Shown here: positions 61,786 through 64,000 of the stretch, piece by piece
How the letters are laid out: every line of letters begins with the position of its first letter
Numbering within the stretch: the first letter of the stretch is position 1
Assembly: GCF_000829455.1 (NCBI RefSeq)
Contig: NZ_JXAK01000004.1
Span: 62,001 to 126,000, forward strand
Reading direction: 5' to 3'
DNA from: Gordoniibacillus kamchatkensis
Lineage (GTDB): Bacteria > Bacillota > Bacilli > Paenibacillales > NBRC-103111
Length of the DNA: 64,000 nt
Made by a program: the position numbers and the translations under genes
The notes under the pieces: generated by a model
What the model was told of the DNA's origin: nothing
Databases searched by the model: none
Seen by the model: only the letters and a program-made list of their open reading frames with translations

Positions 61786-62410
61786 TCGTGAGACTACAAT
61801 TACGACTTGGGCGCCCCGCTTTCGTTATAGGAAGAGAGCGGATGTTAGGCGGAGGTGTGGCGACCGGGAACTCAGCGTCGAAGGGATTGAGAAGAGTTTA
61901 GTCTAGGAGAGCCCGTGGTGGGCGAAGTATTGGGGCATTCGGTATTGGCGAAGTCCGTGGGGTGGTAGTTTGTGGCGGGGTAGTCGGCGTTATGGCATCC
62001 CCTCACGGGTAGTTCTGTTGGAAAGGCCCGTGCCGGTGCGTTCCGAGTTTGGGCAGTCCGTGGTGGCAGGCTTGTTGTGGCAGCTTGTGCGGAAGCAGCC
62101 GCGTTGAGGCCATCCCCTGACACAGCTCGGCTGTATAGCCCGAACAACCGCTACCGAAAATGCCACAGGCATCATAACGGAACATAGTTCCGCTATGCCC
62201 TGTATTTCCCGTCATTTCCCGGAATTAGAGGAACACGGTTCCGCTATTTGCCCCCAGCACAGCACCTTGTCGTGCAAAACCAGGGCATTTCACCGAAATA
62301 ACGGAACGGGAGTCCGTTATTTCGCCGGATTCCCGTTCCGTTTGGCAAATAGCGGAACCGTATTCCGCTATGCCCTCAGACTCGCCGGGGAAACGCGTGA
62401 ACGTTGACTG
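61786..62410. other. Non-coding stretch with G/T-rich part and hairpin cluster
   Basis: No gene is supported. Positions about 61890-62110 are strikingly G- and T-rich on the plus strand. Positions 62174-62371 hold a cluster of related stem-loops (listed separately). The stretch separates the SDR remnant from the response-regulator gene. Confidence 0.6.
62174..62371. repeat. Cluster of related hairpins sharing CGGAA/TTCCGCTAT
   Basis: At least three stem-loops occur in 200 bases: ATAACGGAAC with GTTCCGCTAT (62174-62196), a perfect 12-bp stem CGAAATAACGGA with its complement (62294-62324), and ATAGCGGAA with TTCCGCTAT (62349-62371). A further GGTTCCGCTATTTGCC-like arm lies near 62238. The shared TTCCGCTAT word suggests a dispersed intergenic repeat family, or tandem terminator-like structures. 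Confidence 0.55.
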
Positions 62411-63999
62411 TCACGCATTGCTGTACTTATCCCGGTATTCCTGTGGCGTAAGGCCGGTATGCTTCTTAAACACGTTAATGAACGAATGGGCTCTCTGGTA
62501 GCCTATGCTGGCGGCGATTTCGTAAATTTTGTCCTGCGTGCGCAGCAGCATGTGCGCGGCTTTCTCCATCCGGACGCGATTCACGTAGTCGCTCAAATTT
62601 TCGCCCGTTTCCAGCTTGTAAATTTTCGAAATATAGACCGGGTGCATGAATACGTGGTCGGCGATCGCCGTGAGAGACACGTCGCTCGCCAAATGCTGCT
62701 CCACGAACCGCTGCACCTGCTCGATCAGCTTCGTGCGGGAATCTTTGGCCTCGTCTTCCGTCTGGCTGCGAAGCCGGTGCAGCACGTCCGCCGCCCAATC
62801 GTAAAGCTGCTGCCACGAGCGGTACGGAGCGCCCTGAATGAGCTTTTCATAGCTGGAGCCGAGAAGCCCCGCCAGCGGGCGGCCGGTTTTGTGGGCGTAA
62901 TAGGAGGCGGCCGAGGCGATGACGAAATACGTTTCCAGCAAGTGCTCGTGAAGCTCCTCCTGCTTGCCTCGAAGCTCGCCGAATATGCGCTCCACGCGCT
63001 CTCCGGCCGTCTCCCATTGACCGGCTTCCAGCAGCTGATTCATCGTGGGCAGCTCGTAAAGCGCCGGAATCGACCGGACTTCGGAGCCTTCCTGCCGCTC
63101 TCCGGCGACCGTCATGATCAAGTCTCTTTCGGCGCCGACATGTTTTCGTAAGGCGGAAAGGGTCGTATCGTACACCTCGGACAAGTCGTCGGGGAATACG
63201 CCGATACGGCTAATCAAAATCGTCAAATGGCCGTTCAAATACGTTTGCACGGCGCTTTGCCACTGGGCTGCGGTCGACTCCAGCGTCTGGAACGGCTCTC
63301 CTTCCCCATTCGCGCTCTCCTCAGCATCCGGCCCCCCCGCTCTCCTCACCACATAGACCAAATAATCGTGGGAGTCTTTGCCCGGCCACAGCTCGAAATG
63401 CGGCGCGAACAATTCCTCCGCGATATTGCCGACTGCATATTCAAGCAGAGCGAGGCTCTGCGAATCGTATGTGTAAAACGGCTCCTCCAGGCGCACGAGC
63501 ATAAGCCGGAACGGCTCCCCGAAAAAGGACGGCACGCGAAGCATCGACATGCGGTCCTGCAGCTCCTTGAGCGAGTAGCGGCGGCCTTCCAGCAGCTCAT
63601 GCAGCAAATTGCCGCGCATTTGCGGCAAATTTTCGCGCAGCATCCGGGCTGTCCGTTCGTGGGACAACACCTGCGCCCATTCGTCCTGCAGACGTTTCAC
63701 CACATCGTCGACAGTAGCGAGCAGCTCTTCGTCTTTAACGGGCTTAAGCAAATAGCCGGAAGCCCCGAGCTGATCGCCTCCTTGGCATACTCAAAATCGG
63801 CGTGGCCGGACAGCAAAATGCACCGCGTTTTCGTCCAGTTGCGGCGAATGTGCGCCGACAGCTCCAGTCCCGTCATGCCGGGCATGCGCACGTCGGTCAG
63901 CACGACGTCGATCGGATGCTCCTGCAGCAGTTCGAGCGCTTCCATGCCGGAATACGCTTTATGCACGGCGGCAACGCCGACGGACTCCCACGGAACCAT
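62411..63999 (-). pseudogene. YesN-type response regulator with AraC output, frameshift and cut by right edge
   Basis: The receiver domain is partly visible at the right edge (SGMEALELLQEHPIDVVLTDVRMPGMTGLELSAHIR, with the phosphoacceptor aspartate in LTDVRMP). The frame breaks at a CCCC run at 63763-63766 within the AISSG segment and continues as YLLKPVKDEEL in the next frame. A long central region follows, then the AraC domain (IADHVFMHPVYISKIYKLETGE, GYQRAHSFINVFKKHTGLTPQEYRDKY). One more C (G on the coding strand) restores ISSGASGYLLKP exactly. The first 20-30 residues lie outside the window. A partner YesM kinase is expected just beyond the edge. Confidence 0.85.
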
Positions 64000-64000
64000 C

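Noticed and set aside
62174-62371. CRISPR array
   Set aside because: The repeated words are hairpin arms of different spacing and there are no regularly spaced direct repeats or cas genes.

Overview
The window looks like a piece of chromosome from a Gram-positive, fairly GC-rich bacterium of the Paenibacillus type. The basis is indirect: strong GGAGG-type ribosome binding sites with many GTG and TTG starts, lipoprotein-type sugar-binding proteins, repeated LplB/YtcP-type permease pairs without their own ATPase, YesM/YesN-type two-component systems, membrane-bound AraC regulators and cre-like sites. No rRNA, tRNA, CRISPR array or intact transposase was seen.

Positions 1-16100 form an amino-sugar island. 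A leftward group encodes a DeoR-headed LacI-type regulator, an AgaS-like SIS isomerase (frame broken), a DeoR repressor and a class II aldolase cut by the left edge. A rightward group encodes a ROK kinase, NagA-like deacetylase, Gfo/Idh/MocA oxidoreductase and a complete binding protein/permease set. A second leftward operon carries another transporter and a sulfatase without signal peptide. Together they suggest import of (possibly sulfated) N-acetylhexosamine, desulfation, phosphorylation, deacetylation, isomerisation and aldol cleavage in the cytoplasm.

Positions 16173-34506 hold two AraC regulators, a sialic-acid pathway (NanY/YjhC-like, NanQ/YhcH-like, NanA, NanE, NanK), a YesN/YesM pair whose kinase has two tandem sensor modules, a transporter operon and two BNR-repeat proteins, of which the first looks like a true GH33 sialidase. 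Positions 34965-48467 hold a third transporter, a membrane AraC regulator and a tight operon of two GH29 fucosidases, a CBM9-like protein, a PNGase-like transglutaminase-fold protein and a GH18 enzyme, all apparently cytoplasmic. I read 1-48467 as machinery for scavenging host-type sialylated, fucosylated and sulfated glycans, with much of the dismantling done inside the cell.

From 48578 on the content changes: an alpha/beta hydrolase with a truncated MarR regulator, a junction with the start of a nitrilase gene, a HpaB-type monooxygenase with a flavin-binding partner and a GntR regulator, a DUF421 membrane protein, and an acyl-CoA operon headed by an unusual IclR plus periplasmic-binding-fold fusion and ending with a solute-binding-like protein that has no signal peptide. 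A TetR/MFS pair, an SDR remnant, a hairpin-rich intergenic stretch and a response regulator cut by the right edge complete the window.

Six genes carry apparent one-base deletions (eight sites in all, several in or beside G/C runs). The common direction and type suggest sequence errors at least as much as real decay, so those genes should be read as probably intact until the raw reads are checked.
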